Below, in pieces: positions 1 to 6,957 of a DNA stretch of 15,482 nucleotides. The stretch is from an uncultured Taibaiella sp. Lineage in GTDB: Bacteria > Bacteroidota > Bacteroidia > Chitinophagales > Chitinophagaceae. The notes under the pieces were generated by a model. That model saw nothing but the letters and a program-made list of their open reading frames with translations, did no database searches and had not been told where the DNA came from. The translations under genes were made by a program, and so were the position numbers. The number at the start of each line of letters is the position of its first letter. The first letter of the stretch is position 1. The stretch is taken from positions 1 through 15,482 of the forward strand of contig CALMXV010000053.1 of NCBI GenBank assembly GCA_937871155.1, written 5' to 3'.

Positions 1-971
1 AAACCAATACTAAAACTTCTACTCCGTTTGCCTTATATGTTGGGGGTACTATTAAGAAAGATAGTAAACTAGGAGTTGGCATTGGTATTTATACACCTTT
101 TGGAAGCAGCGCAAATTGGGGAGATGACTGGACCGGCAAGTATATTACACAATCTATCAGCCTTAAATGTGTTTTTATTCAACCTACAGTAAGCTATAAG
201 ATACACGACATGATATCCGTAGGAGCCGGTTTTGTATATGGCACAGGCTCTGTAGATATTACCAAAGCCATACCGATTCAAAATACTAATGGTATGGATG
301 GCCAAGCGACCCTTTCCGGTAAAGCAAATGGAATTGGTTTTAATCTTGGAGTACAAGCAAAACTTTCAGACAATTTCTATGCAGGAATTTCCTATCGCTC
401 TGCTGTAAAAATGAAAGTGAAAGAAGGGGATGCCACTTTCGTTGTGCCACAATCGGTAGCTACTAATTTCCCCAATACAGAGTTTTCTACAGAGCTTCCT
501 TTGCCTTCTATAATTACTATTGGTGCTGCTTATAAGCCTACTAAAGACTTGACCATACAAGCAGATGTAGTCGTTGCCGGATGGAAAAAATATGATTCTT
601 TAAAATTTGATTTTGTAAAAAATACATCAGCTTTACAAGATACCAGAGACCCACGCTTGTATAGCAATACCGTAGCATTACGTATTGGTGGGCATTATCA
701 AATAAACAAAATGGTCGCTGCAATGGTGGGTGGAGCTTATGACCCTACCCCTAGTGATCCCAATTATCTTTCTCCTGATGCTGTTGATGCCAATCGTTTA
801 AGCCTTTCTTGCGGTGTAACATTGACACCTGCTGATAAACTACACATCATGGCAGCATTAAACTACACCACCACCACAGGTTACCATGCCAGTTATATGC
901 CGGCAAACCTTAATGGTACCTATCAAATCAAAAGCTTATCACCGGCTTTAGGTATTTCCTTTACTTTTTAA
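1..971 (+). CDS. Outer membrane protein transport protein, OmpP1/FadL family (5' end missing)
   Basis: This is the C-terminal part of a FadL-type beta-barrel. The family moves hydrophobic compounds such as long-chain fatty acids across the outer membrane. The reading frame is open from base 3, so the gene starts before the window; 322 residues are visible. An internal ATG at base 210 is not the true start, because the protein upstream of it (GVGIGIYTPFGSSANWGDDW, typical of the family) is in frame and FadL-like. Alternating polar and hydrophobic strands recur throughout, for example KDLTIQADVVVAGWKKYDSL, and the protein ends in SFTF, a terminal phenylalanine as expected for barrel insertion by the BAM complex. 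The lipase lipoprotein gene begins 23 bases downstream in the same direction, so the two are probably co-transcribed. Substrate cannot be read from the sequence. Confidence 0.88.
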   Translation, partial: TNTKTSTPFALYVGGTIKKDSKLGVGIGIYTPFGSSANWGDDWTGKYITQSISLKCVFIQPTVSYKIHDMISVGAGFVYGTGSVDITKAIPIQNTNGMDGQATLSGKANGIGFNLGVQAKLSDNFYAGISYRSAVKMKVKEGDATFVVPQSVATNFPNTEFSTELPLPSIITIGAAYKPTKDLTIQADVVVAGWKKYDSLKFDFVKNTSALQDTRDPRLYSNTVALRIGGHYQINKMVAAMVGGAYDPTPSDPNYLSPDAVDANRLSLSCGVTLTPADKLHIMAALNYTTTTGYHASYMPANLNGTYQIKSLSPALGISFTF

Positions 972-994
972 CTCAGTAATTCAAACGATAAAAA

Positions 995-2329
995 ATGAAA
1001 GCAACATATTATTCTTTTGCAGCAGCTGCTTTGTTCATGACTGCATGCAAACCGACCATTCAAGGCGATGCTCCTCATAAAGGGAATGCTGACTTTTCAA
1101 ATTATGTAGCCATCGGAAACTCGCTCACTGCTGGTTATGCAGATGGTACCTTATATCGCGAAGGTCAAATCAATTCATATCCCAACATGCTCGCAACACA
1201 ATTTAAGCTTGCGGGAGGTGGAAATTTTAAACAACCGTTATTGCCGGGAAACTTCGGATGGCCTGGAGCCAAACGAGTACTAGGCCCTACATTAGGTTGT
1301 GATGGCGTACCAGGCTTAGGTCCTATATTGTATAGTGGTCCCACAGATACAAGTGGTAGTAATCTGAATATTTCAGCTCAAGGTCCCTTTAATAATTTAG
1401 GAGTACCGGGAATCCGTTGTATCGATTATACCTTGTCAGGATATGGAGCTATTGCTCAAGTGTTGGGTGGAGTTGGCTATGCTTCAAGAATGTATCCTAA
1501 TCCTACAATAGACAAGCCCATTGATATCGCTGCAAAGTCAAATGCAACCTTCTTTACTCTATGGTTGGGTAATAATGACGTACTAGGCTATGCTACCGGT
1601 GGCGGTGAAGGTAAAGGTACCGGTGGTGGTCAACCCAATGATATATCACCATTAGTAACTTTCGAAGCAGCATACAGAGCCGTAGCAGATACATTGACGG
1701 CTCATGGTGCAAAAGGTATATTCATCAACCTTCCTGATGTTACTTCTATTCCATTTTTTACCACTATACCGGCTAAGGGATTAGTACTTGCTCGTCAAGG
1801 ACAAGCGGATTCTCTTACGGCGGCTTATGCTGCATTAGGTTTTAAATTTAATGTGGGTGCCAATCCGTTTATCATTCAAGACTCAAGTGCACCTGGCGGA
1901 ATGCGCCCCATTGCAGCAGGAGAGTTTATCCTACTTACTACACCACAAGACTCTATTAAGTGCCGTGGCTGGGGAAGCTTAAAACCAATTCCAAAAAGAT
2001 TTGTACTTGATGCTAAAGAAGTAGGTTATGTACAAACGGCTACTGCCAACTTCAATAATGTTATTAAAACGGTTGCCGGCGAAAAGAAAATGCCGGTTGT
2101 AGATATGTTCTCTTATTTGAAAACACTTCAAACCGGTATTAAATATAATGGCTTAACACTTACACCTACATTCGTTTCTGGTGGTGCTTTTTCATTGGAT
2201 GGGGTACACCTTACACCAAGAGGCTATGCACTAGCAGCTAATGAAATGATTAGAGTGATAAATAGTTTTTACCAATCCAACATCCCTTCTGTAGATATTA
2301 CAAAATACCGAGGCGTTTTGTTCCCATAG
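995..2329 (+). CDS. SGNH/GDSL-family lipase or esterase lipoprotein
   Basis: A 444-residue predicted lipoprotein hydrolase. The N-terminus is a short lipoprotein signal ending in a lipobox (LFMTAC), which makes Cys18 the lipidated residue. SGNH blocks are visible: block I is AIGNSLTAGYADG with the probable nucleophile Ser43; block III is LGNND at residues 191-195; block V is DGVH with Asp402 and His405 completing the triad. Asparagine replaces the aspartate of GDSL; I recall this GNSL form as usual for this Bacteroidota subfamily, so it is not a sign of inactivity. The gene follows the FadL-like gene by 23 bases and ends just before a strong terminator. A shared role, with the lipase releasing a lipid product that the barrel imports, is an inference from the gene order. 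The true substrate (ester lipid, acyl chain or acetylated sugar) is unknown. Confidence 0.87.
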   Translation: MKATYYSFAAAALFMTACKPTIQGDAPHKGNADFSNYVAIGNSLTAGYADGTLYREGQINSYPNMLATQFKLAGGGNFKQPLLPGNFGWPGAKRVLGPTLGCDGVPGLGPILYSGPTDTSGSNLNISAQGPFNNLGVPGIRCIDYTLSGYGAIAQVLGGVGYASRMYPNPTIDKPIDIAAKSNATFFTLWLGNNDVLGYATGGGEGKGTGGGQPNDISPLVTFEAAYRAVADTLTAHGAKGIFINLPDVTSIPFFTTIPAKGLVLARQGQADSLTAAYAALGFKFNVGANPFIIQDSSAPGGMRPIAAGEFILLTTPQDSIKCRGWGSLKPIPKRFVLDAKEVGYVQTATANFNNVIKTVAGEKKMPVVDMFSYLKTLQTGIKYNGLTLTPTFVSGGAFSLDGVHLTPRGYALAANEMIRVINSFYQSNIPSVDITKYRGVLFP

Positions 2330-2356
2330 ATTGTGGTGTATAGTTTCTACTTTATT

Positions 2357-2388
2357 ATCCCGGCTACTTTTTATAGTCGGGATTTTTT
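2357..2388 (+). terminator. Rho-independent terminator after the lipase gene
   Basis: A 10-bp stem (bases 2357-2366 pairing with 2374-2383, one G-T wobble) encloses a 7-base loop and runs into six T residues at 2383-2388. It lies 27 bases after the lipase stop codon and closes the FadL-lipase unit, separating it from lysS. Confidence 0.85.
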
Positions 2389-2447
2389 AATGAAACCTAT
2401 TGTAGGCTTGCTACAAATGCAGGGTTACAACTTTAAAGTAGAAAGGT

Positions 2448-2455
2448 TACTTTTG
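2448..2455 (+). promoter_or_regulatory. Bacteroidota-type -7 element of the lysS promoter
   Basis: TACTTTTG matches the Bacteroidota -7 consensus TAnnTTTG exactly and is followed by C. It sits 32 bases before the lysS ATG, which allows a leader of about 27 bases. The expected TTG element upstream is imperfect: GTTAC around 2424-2428 is the best match, at a spacing of 20. Confidence 0.5.
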
Positions 2456-2487
2456 CACTCCATTTAATTAATAAGAATATACATTAT

Positions 2488-4011
2488 ATGCATCCAAGCT
2501 TTAGTGAACAAGAACTGATACGTAGAGAAAAACTAAATAAAATTATAGAAGCAGGTTACAATCCGTTTCCGGCACCTTTATACCCAGTAAATGCCTATTC
2601 AAAAGATATTAAAGAAAAATACAACGAAGGGACTCACGAACAATTTTTAAAGACTTGTGTAGCGGGTCGTATCATGAGCATCAATGATAAAGGCAAAGTA
2701 TTTTTTATAAAAATTCAAGATAACAAAGGCATTATTCAACTTTATGTAAAGCGTGATGAAATATGTCCTGAAGAAGATAAATCATTTTGGGATGTGGTAG
2801 TAAAAGGTGGTTTAGACTTAGGGGATATTATAGGTTGCACGGGCTATGTGTTTGTAACCAAAACCGGAGAAACCTCTATTCATGCACAAACCATTACTTT
2901 ACTTACTAAAAGCTTAAAGCCGCTTCCCGTTGTAAAACGAGATGAAGAAGGTAATGTTTTTGATGAAGTAACCGACCCTGAATTTAGATACCGTCAACGC
3001 TATGCTGATCTTGTAATCAACCCTCAAGTACGTGATACCTTTACTAAGATTACGAAAATGAAAAACGCCATTCGTAATTTTTTAAATGATAGAGGAGCAT
3101 TAGAAGTGGATACACCCGTTTTGCAAAGTATTCCGGGTGGGGCAACTGCACGTCCTTTTGTTACCCATCACAATGCATTAGATATTCCATTGTACATGCG
3201 AATAGCTAATGAGCTTTATCTGAAACGCTTGATAGTAGGAGGCTTTGAATGGGTATATGAGTTTAGCCGGAACTTTAGAAACGAAGGGATGGATAGGACA
3301 CATAATCCTGAGTTTACCATATTAGAATTCTATACCGCCTACAAAGACTATTTGTGGATGATGGAAATTACGGAGCAAATGCTTGAACAAACAGCAATAG
3401 CAACTAACGATGCTACCGATGTTCAAGTAGGAGATAGGACGATTAGTTTTAAAGCTCCTTTTAATAGAGTAAGCATTTACGATGCCATTAAGGAACATAC
3501 AGGTTTTGATATTAGTGATATGGATGAAGACGGTTTACGTGATGTATGTAAGCAATTACATATCCCTACAGATAAGACGATGGGAAAAGGGAAATTAGTA
3601 GATGAAATTTTTGGTGGAAAATGTGAAGCACATTATGTACAACCTACATTTATTATCGATTACCCGGTTGAGATGAGCCCGTTGACCAAAAAGCATCGAG
3701 AGAAAGATGGATTGGTAGAACGTTTTGAACTTATTATCAACGGTAAAGAAATCGCCAACGCCTATAGCGAATTAAACGACCCGATAGACCAAAGAGAGCG
3801 TTTTGAAGAACAAGTGAAACTGATGGAACGAGGAGATGATGAAGCCATGTTTATCGATTACGATTTCTTAAGAGCATTAGAATATGGAATGCCTCCTACA
3901 GCAGGTATTGGTATTGGTATTGAAAGATTGGCGATGCTCCTTACAGGTCAGGTGTCTATTCAGGATGTCTTATTGTTTCCTCAGATGCGACCAGAAAAGA
4001 ATAATGGATAA
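2488..4011 (+). CDS. lysS: Lysyl-tRNA synthetase, class II
   Basis: Charges tRNA-Lys with lysine in the cytoplasm, using ATP. The protein has 507 residues, the usual length for bacterial LysS. It starts with the helical lead-in, followed by the anticodon-binding OB fold at about residues 55-140 (AGRIMSINDKGKVFFIKIQD). The class II catalytic domain follows. Motif 2 begins at Phe263 (FRNEGMDRTHNPEFT) with the ATP-binding arginine, and motif 3 is GIGIGIERLAMLLTG from Gly473 with the conserved Glu479-Arg480. The stretch MSPLTKKHR and the lysine-site segment FELIINGKEIANAYSELNDP are typical of LysRS. The ATG at 2488 gives the normal N-terminus and follows a good promoter. The glycosyltransferase gene starts 18 bases after the stop and may be transcribed with it, though no functional link is evident. 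Confidence 0.98.
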   Translation: MHPSFSEQELIRREKLNKIIEAGYNPFPAPLYPVNAYSKDIKEKYNEGTHEQFLKTCVAGRIMSINDKGKVFFIKIQDNKGIIQLYVKRDEICPEEDKSFWDVVVKGGLDLGDIIGCTGYVFVTKTGETSIHAQTITLLTKSLKPLPVVKRDEEGNVFDEVTDPEFRYRQRYADLVINPQVRDTFTKITKMKNAIRNFLNDRGALEVDTPVLQSIPGGATARPFVTHHNALDIPLYMRIANELYLKRLIVGGFEWVYEFSRNFRNEGMDRTHNPEFTILEFYTAYKDYLWMMEITEQMLEQTAIATNDATDVQVGDRTISFKAPFNRVSIYDAIKEHTGFDISDMDEDGLRDVCKQLHIPTDKTMGKGKLVDEIFGGKCEAHYVQPTFIIDYPVEMSPLTKKHREKDGLVERFELIINGKEIANAYSELNDPIDQRERFEEQVKLMERGDDEAMFIDYDFLRALEYGMPPTAGIGIGIERLAMLLTGQVSIQDVLLFPQMRPEKNNG

Positions 4012-4029
4012 GTTGCAATCATAAATTTC

Positions 4030-4809
4030 ATGAAGACTTATATCATCAATCTTAAAAGAAGCCCGGAGCGAAGGAAAGCCATAGAAAAAGCATGTCAAGA
4101 AATTGGTATAATATATACAATCATTGATGCTGTAGATGGTAAAGAAATGAGTGAAGAAGAGTTTGAATGGTATAGAAATGGAAGGGCTGAAATGAAGCCT
4201 ACTGAAGCGGCTTGTATGTTATCGCATAATAAAGCCTATACACAAATAGTACAAGATAAAACAGAAGTGGCTTTAGTGCTAGAAGATGATGTACTAATTG
4301 AAGATCCCGAATTACCGGCACTTCTACAAAATATTATTCCACTTCATCAAGAGAATCAAATAACCTTACTTACCTATTATTGGTGTAAGCCAGGTCAGTT
4401 AGAATTATCACCGTTGCAAACCATAAACGGTGGTCGTCAGGATTATTTTTATTGTAAACCGCATCAAGTATGGGGAGTAGGACGAGCAGCAGCTTATATA
4501 CTTACTCAATCTATTGCTCAAAAAATTCTCAACTATCATCAAGGAAAAGCTTTATGTAATGCCGATTCCTGGGTGGTCTATCAGAATGAAGGTTTAATAG
4601 AAGATATCCGTTGTTTATTTCCATTACCTATTGTTGAGAATACCAGATTTGGTTCTGATATAGGATATGTGAAGGGTGGACTCTCTTCTACCATTAAAGG
4701 AATTATAGAATGGGCAATACAAGCCAATATCCCATTTGTAAAACCGTATATGATGAAAAGAAGAAAACAATTCGCCGAACGTTTCATGAATATAACTATC
4801 AAACATTAA
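4030..4809 (+). CDS. Glycosyltransferase family 25 protein (LPS biosynthesis type)
   Basis: A 259-residue member of the GT25 family, which typically transfers hexoses such as galactose or glucose during lipopolysaccharide or lipooligosaccharide assembly on the cytoplasmic face of the inner membrane. The N-terminus MKTYIINLKRSPERR is the classic GT25 opening. It is followed by the AVDGKEM segment, the ACMLSHNKAY segment, and the acidic VLEDDV motif with Glu85-Asp86-Asp87, expected to bind the metal and nucleotide sugar. The later segment GVGRAAAYILTQSIAQKIL matches the family's acceptor-side helix. No signal peptide or membrane span is visible. The gene lies 18 bases after lysS with no terminator between them. 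It is not inside a polysaccharide cluster here, so its acceptor cannot be named. Confidence 0.9.
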   Translation: MKTYIINLKRSPERRKAIEKACQEIGIIYTIIDAVDGKEMSEEEFEWYRNGRAEMKPTEAACMLSHNKAYTQIVQDKTEVALVLEDDVLIEDPELPALLQNIIPLHQENQITLLTYYWCKPGQLELSPLQTINGGRQDYFYCKPHQVWGVGRAAAYILTQSIAQKILNYHQGKALCNADSWVVYQNEGLIEDIRCLFPLPIVENTRFGSDIGYVKGGLSSTIKGIIEWAIQANIPFVKPYMMKRRKQFAERFMNITIKH

Positions 4810-4886
4810 GAAGTTGTTTATCCGATAATCCTATTTGCCTACTAAGGGTACTTTCATAAGGTAATCGCAGAATAAATAAATACTAT

Positions 4887-4917
4887 TTGGAAATACATGT
4901 ACATACATGTATATTTG
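4887..4917 (+). promoter_or_regulatory. marR promoter with an overlapping 18-bp inverted-repeat operator
   Basis: A TTG element at 4887-4889 lies 20 bases before TATATTTG at 4910-4917, a perfect Bacteroidota TAnnTTTG -7 element. Between them, at 4894-4911, is TACATGTACATACATGTA: two 8-bp arms TACATGTA around a CA spacer, a perfect inverted repeat in which each arm is itself a palindrome. A protein bound here would block the promoter, as expected for autorepression by MarR. Most of the element recurs in front of the pirin gene. The -7 element ends only 4 bases before the ATG at 4922. Confidence 0.72.
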
Positions 4918-4921
4918 CAGT

Positions 4922-5380
4922 ATGAAATTGGAACAAGCATTAAAGACCAGTAAGTTTACAAGCAACCGTCATAAAGTTGGGTTGAATATACTGTACACAG
5001 CTTGGTGGATGAAGACCATAATCAATACGAACTTGAAACAATTTGGGCTGACACATGAACAATATAATGTCCTTCGAATCTTAAAGGGGAAACACCCTGA
5101 ACAGATGTGTGTAAAAGATATTGCTAGCAGAATGATTGAAAAGAATTCTAATGTTCCTCGAATAATTGATAAACTATTTTTAAAGCTTTTTATCCAACGC
5201 ATACAAAGTGACATTGATGGAAGACAAACAATGATAAGTTTAACTAAAGCAGGCTTGGAGATTCTCGACAATACTACCAAACACATTAACCAATTTGAGT
5301 CCAATATCAATCCACTTACAGAAGAAGAAGCACATCAACTAAACAATTTATTAGAAAAAATAAGAGCAGAGGAAGAATAA
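4922..5380 (+). CDS. MarR-family transcriptional regulator
   Basis: A 152-residue winged helix-turn-helix regulator. After an amphipathic dimerisation region comes the DNA-binding core: helix LTHEQYNVLRILKG (residues 43-56), the turn and recognition helix CVKDIASRMIEKNSNVPRII (63-82), and the wing DIDGRQTMISLTKAG from residue 97. A C-terminal dimerisation helix ends at EEE. I chose the ATG at 4922 over one at 4907: the earlier one lies inside the operator and upstream of the -7 element, so it would not be transcribed from that promoter, and MKLEQALKTSKF resembles the start of related Bacteroidota MarR proteins. There is one cysteine, Cys63, at the edge of the DNA-binding region. The family usually represses its own gene and a neighbour until a small molecule or oxidant releases it. 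The shared operator points to marR itself and pirin-yceI as targets. Confidence 0.9.
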   Translation: MKLEQALKTSKFTSNRHKVGLNILYTAWWMKTIINTNLKQFGLTHEQYNVLRILKGKHPEQMCVKDIASRMIEKNSNVPRIIDKLFLKLFIQRIQSDIDGRQTMISLTKAGLEILDNTTKHINQFESNINPLTEEEAHQLNNLLEKIRAEEE

Positions 5381-5386
5381 ATTTTT

Positions 5387-5421
5387 TTGAATAAATACAT
5401 GTACATACACGCAAAATTTTG
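5387..5421 (+). promoter_or_regulatory. pirin promoter with a second copy of the MarR-type operator
   Basis: TACATGTACATACACGCA at 5396-5413 repeats the marR operator. The first 17 bases of the shared block (AAATACATGTACATACA, from 5393) are identical to 4891-4907, while the right arm is degenerate (TACACGCA for TACATGTA). It lies between a TTG at 5387-5389 and a weaker -7 element, AAATTTTG, at 5414-5421. As for marR, the TTTG ends 4 bases before the start codon. The imperfect arm suggests weaker binding here than at marR, which is inference. Confidence 0.65.
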
Positions 5422-5425
5422 AGTC

Positions 5426-6139
5426 ATGAAAACAATATTTCATAAATCAGCAGAAAGAGGCCATATGAATTTCGGATGGTTGGATACCTATCACAGCTTT
5501 AGCTTTGGTCAATATTACGATGCGAAGAAAATGCATTTTGGAGCATTGCGCGTATTGAATGATGATGTAGTAAAAGGCGGAAATGGCTTTGGGACACATC
5601 CTCATGATAATATGGAAATAGTAACTATTCCTCTTGTAGGAGCTCTAGAACATCAAGATAGTTCAGGTGGTAAAGGAGTAATACATGTCAATGATGTACA
5701 ACTCATGAGTGCTGGAAGCGGCATTGAACATTCAGAATACAACTATCATCCAACAGAAGATGTCAATTTCTTGCAAATTTGGATTTACCCTAAAGAAAGA
5801 AATATTGCACCAAGGTATGATCAGAAAACTTTTTTGCCTGAAGAACGAATCAATAAGCTTCAATATGTAGTAGCCCCCAATGATTCTTCTGCATTAAATG
5901 CGCACCAGGATACTTGGATAAGCTTAGGAAATTTTGATAAAGGACAACAACTTACCTACTCCTTTCATCAACAAAATATGGGCTTGTATCTAATGGTCTT
6001 AGAAGGAAGTGTTCTTATCAATGATAGCCTATTAAATCGTCGAGATGCTATTGCTATTGCTGATACCCATTCTATTGATATCAACATGGAGGAATCAAAA
6101 ACACAGTTAATCTTGATAGAAGTTCCATTATTCAATTAA
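5426..6139 (+). CDS. Pirin family protein (YhhW-like)
   Basis: A 237-residue bicupin of the pirin family. Some members, such as E. coli YhhW, show quercetinase activity in vitro; others act as regulators. The conserved start ERGHMNFGWLDTYHSFSFGQ is present. The four metal ligands of the N-terminal cupin are all there: His58 and His60 in GTHPHDNMEIV, and His102 and Glu104 in GSGIEHSEYN. Enzymatic dioxygenase or redox-sensor chemistry is therefore possible. The C-terminal cupin (about residues 140-237) is less conserved, as usual. The protein has no signal peptide and should be cytoplasmic. The gene sits 45 bases after marR behind a copy of its operator, and 45 bases before yceI with no terminator between, so marR control of a pirin-yceI transcript is likely. 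The physiological substrate is unknown. Confidence 0.92.
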   Translation: MKTIFHKSAERGHMNFGWLDTYHSFSFGQYYDAKKMHFGALRVLNDDVVKGGNGFGTHPHDNMEIVTIPLVGALEHQDSSGGKGVIHVNDVQLMSAGSGIEHSEYNYHPTEDVNFLQIWIYPKERNIAPRYDQKTFLPEERINKLQYVVAPNDSSALNAHQDTWISLGNFDKGQQLTYSFHQQNMGLYLMVLEGSVLINDSLLNRRDAIAIADTHSIDINMEESKTQLILIEVPLFN

Positions 6140-6184
6140 TAAATCTTTAAAACATCAATTAAAAACAATAAAATCAAGTTAATC

Positions 6185-6709
6185 ATGACAACGTACAAAT
6201 TAGATCCCACACACAGCGAAGTAACCTTTAAGGTAAAACACATGATGATCACCAATGTAACCGGTATCTTCGAAAACTTTGATGTAGCTATGCAATCATC
6301 AACACCGGATTTTACAGACGCAACCATCAGTTTTGAAGCATCCGTTGACAGCATCAATACTAAAAACGAACAACGTGATAGCCACCTTAAAAGTGACGAC
6401 TTCTTTGCAGCAGCTACTTTTCCTAAGATTTCATTTACTTCCACTGAAATGAAAAAACTATCTGATGATGCTTATCAATTAACGGGTACTATTTCTATAA
6501 AAGATGTAACACGCCCGATAACTTTTGCAGTAGAATACGGTGGTACCATGACGGACCCTTATGGAAATATAAAATCAGGTTTTACTTTGAATGGTAAGCT
6601 TAGCAGAAAAGAATTTGGGTTAAACTGGAATGCCATTACAGAAGCGGGTGGAGTAGTAGTAGGCGATGAAATTAAATTAATGGCGGATATACAAATGGTG
6701 AAAAGCTAA
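6185..6709 (+). CDS. YceI family protein (lipocalin-like isoprenoid-binding fold)
   Basis: A 174-residue YceI-domain protein. The family folds into a lipocalin-like barrel, and a Thermus homologue binds a polyisoprenoid chain. The domain fills the whole protein, beginning with YKLDPTHSEVTFKVKHMMIT and continuing through TDATISFEASVDSINTKNEQ, RDSHLKSDDFF, and the late segments LTGTISIKDVTRPITF and RKEFGLNWN. No signal peptide is present, so this version should stay in the cytoplasm, unlike the secreted E. coli YceI. It follows the pirin gene by 45 bases and is followed by a strong terminator, making it the probable last gene of the marR-controlled unit. Its ligand here could be a quinone or another isoprenoid; the sequence does not settle which. 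Confidence 0.93.
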   Translation: MTTYKLDPTHSEVTFKVKHMMITNVTGIFENFDVAMQSSTPDFTDATISFEASVDSINTKNEQRDSHLKSDDFFAAATFPKISFTSTEMKKLSDDAYQLTGTISIKDVTRPITFAVEYGGTMTDPYGNIKSGFTLNGKLSRKEFGLNWNAITEAGGVVVGDEIKLMADIQMVKS

Positions 6710-6899
6710 GTGTAATGCGTAATACAAATCTTTAAATAATTCGAAAAAGTAATTTGAATTAAACCGTTGAGGACTCTTTCTAACTTTAAACATTAAGAAG
6801 TTTAGAAAGTTAAGAAGGGCTAGATTACTATTCATTAACACTTTAGTTCAACCTATGTATTAGTATTTAACAGGCTAAATAAATTGGAGCATTTAACAC

Positions 6900-6941
6900 A
6901 GATGTCGTATAAGCTAAGTAAAGGTTTATACGGCATCTTTT
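6900..6941 (+). terminator. Terminator between convergent yceI and lutA-like genes
   Basis: A long stem pairs 6900-6914 with 6924-6938: 15 base pairs including two G-T wobbles, with a 9-base loop, then TTTTATT on the plus strand. It fits termination of the pirin-yceI transcript. The opposite strand lacks a clear T run, so it is a weaker signal for the converging gene. The rest of the 248-base gap from 6710 holds no gene that I can see; it contains another imperfect hairpin (6776-6786 with 6798-6809) without a T tail. Confidence 0.78.
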
Positions 6942-6957
6942 ATTGAATCAAGAATAC

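Noticed and set aside
210..212. ATG as the start of the FadL-like gene
   Set aside because: The frame is open and FadL-like all the way back to base 3, so the gene begins before the window.
69..356. 95-residue frame on the minus strand
   Set aside because: It is antisense to the well-supported FadL-like gene and resembles no family.
1115..1135. GNSL instead of GDSL as a sign of a dead lipase
   Set aside because: Ser, Gly-Asn-Asn-Asp and Asp-x-x-His are all present, and the GNSL form is familiar in this subfamily.
4907..4921. Earlier ATG extending the MarR protein by five residues (MYICS)
   Set aside because: It lies inside the operator and before the -7 element, so the marR promoter would not transcribe it; the extension is not family-like.
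6776..6809. Hairpin CTTTCTAACTT / AAGTTTAGAAAG as a terminator
   Set aside because: It has a bulge and no T run; the better terminator lies at 6900-6941.
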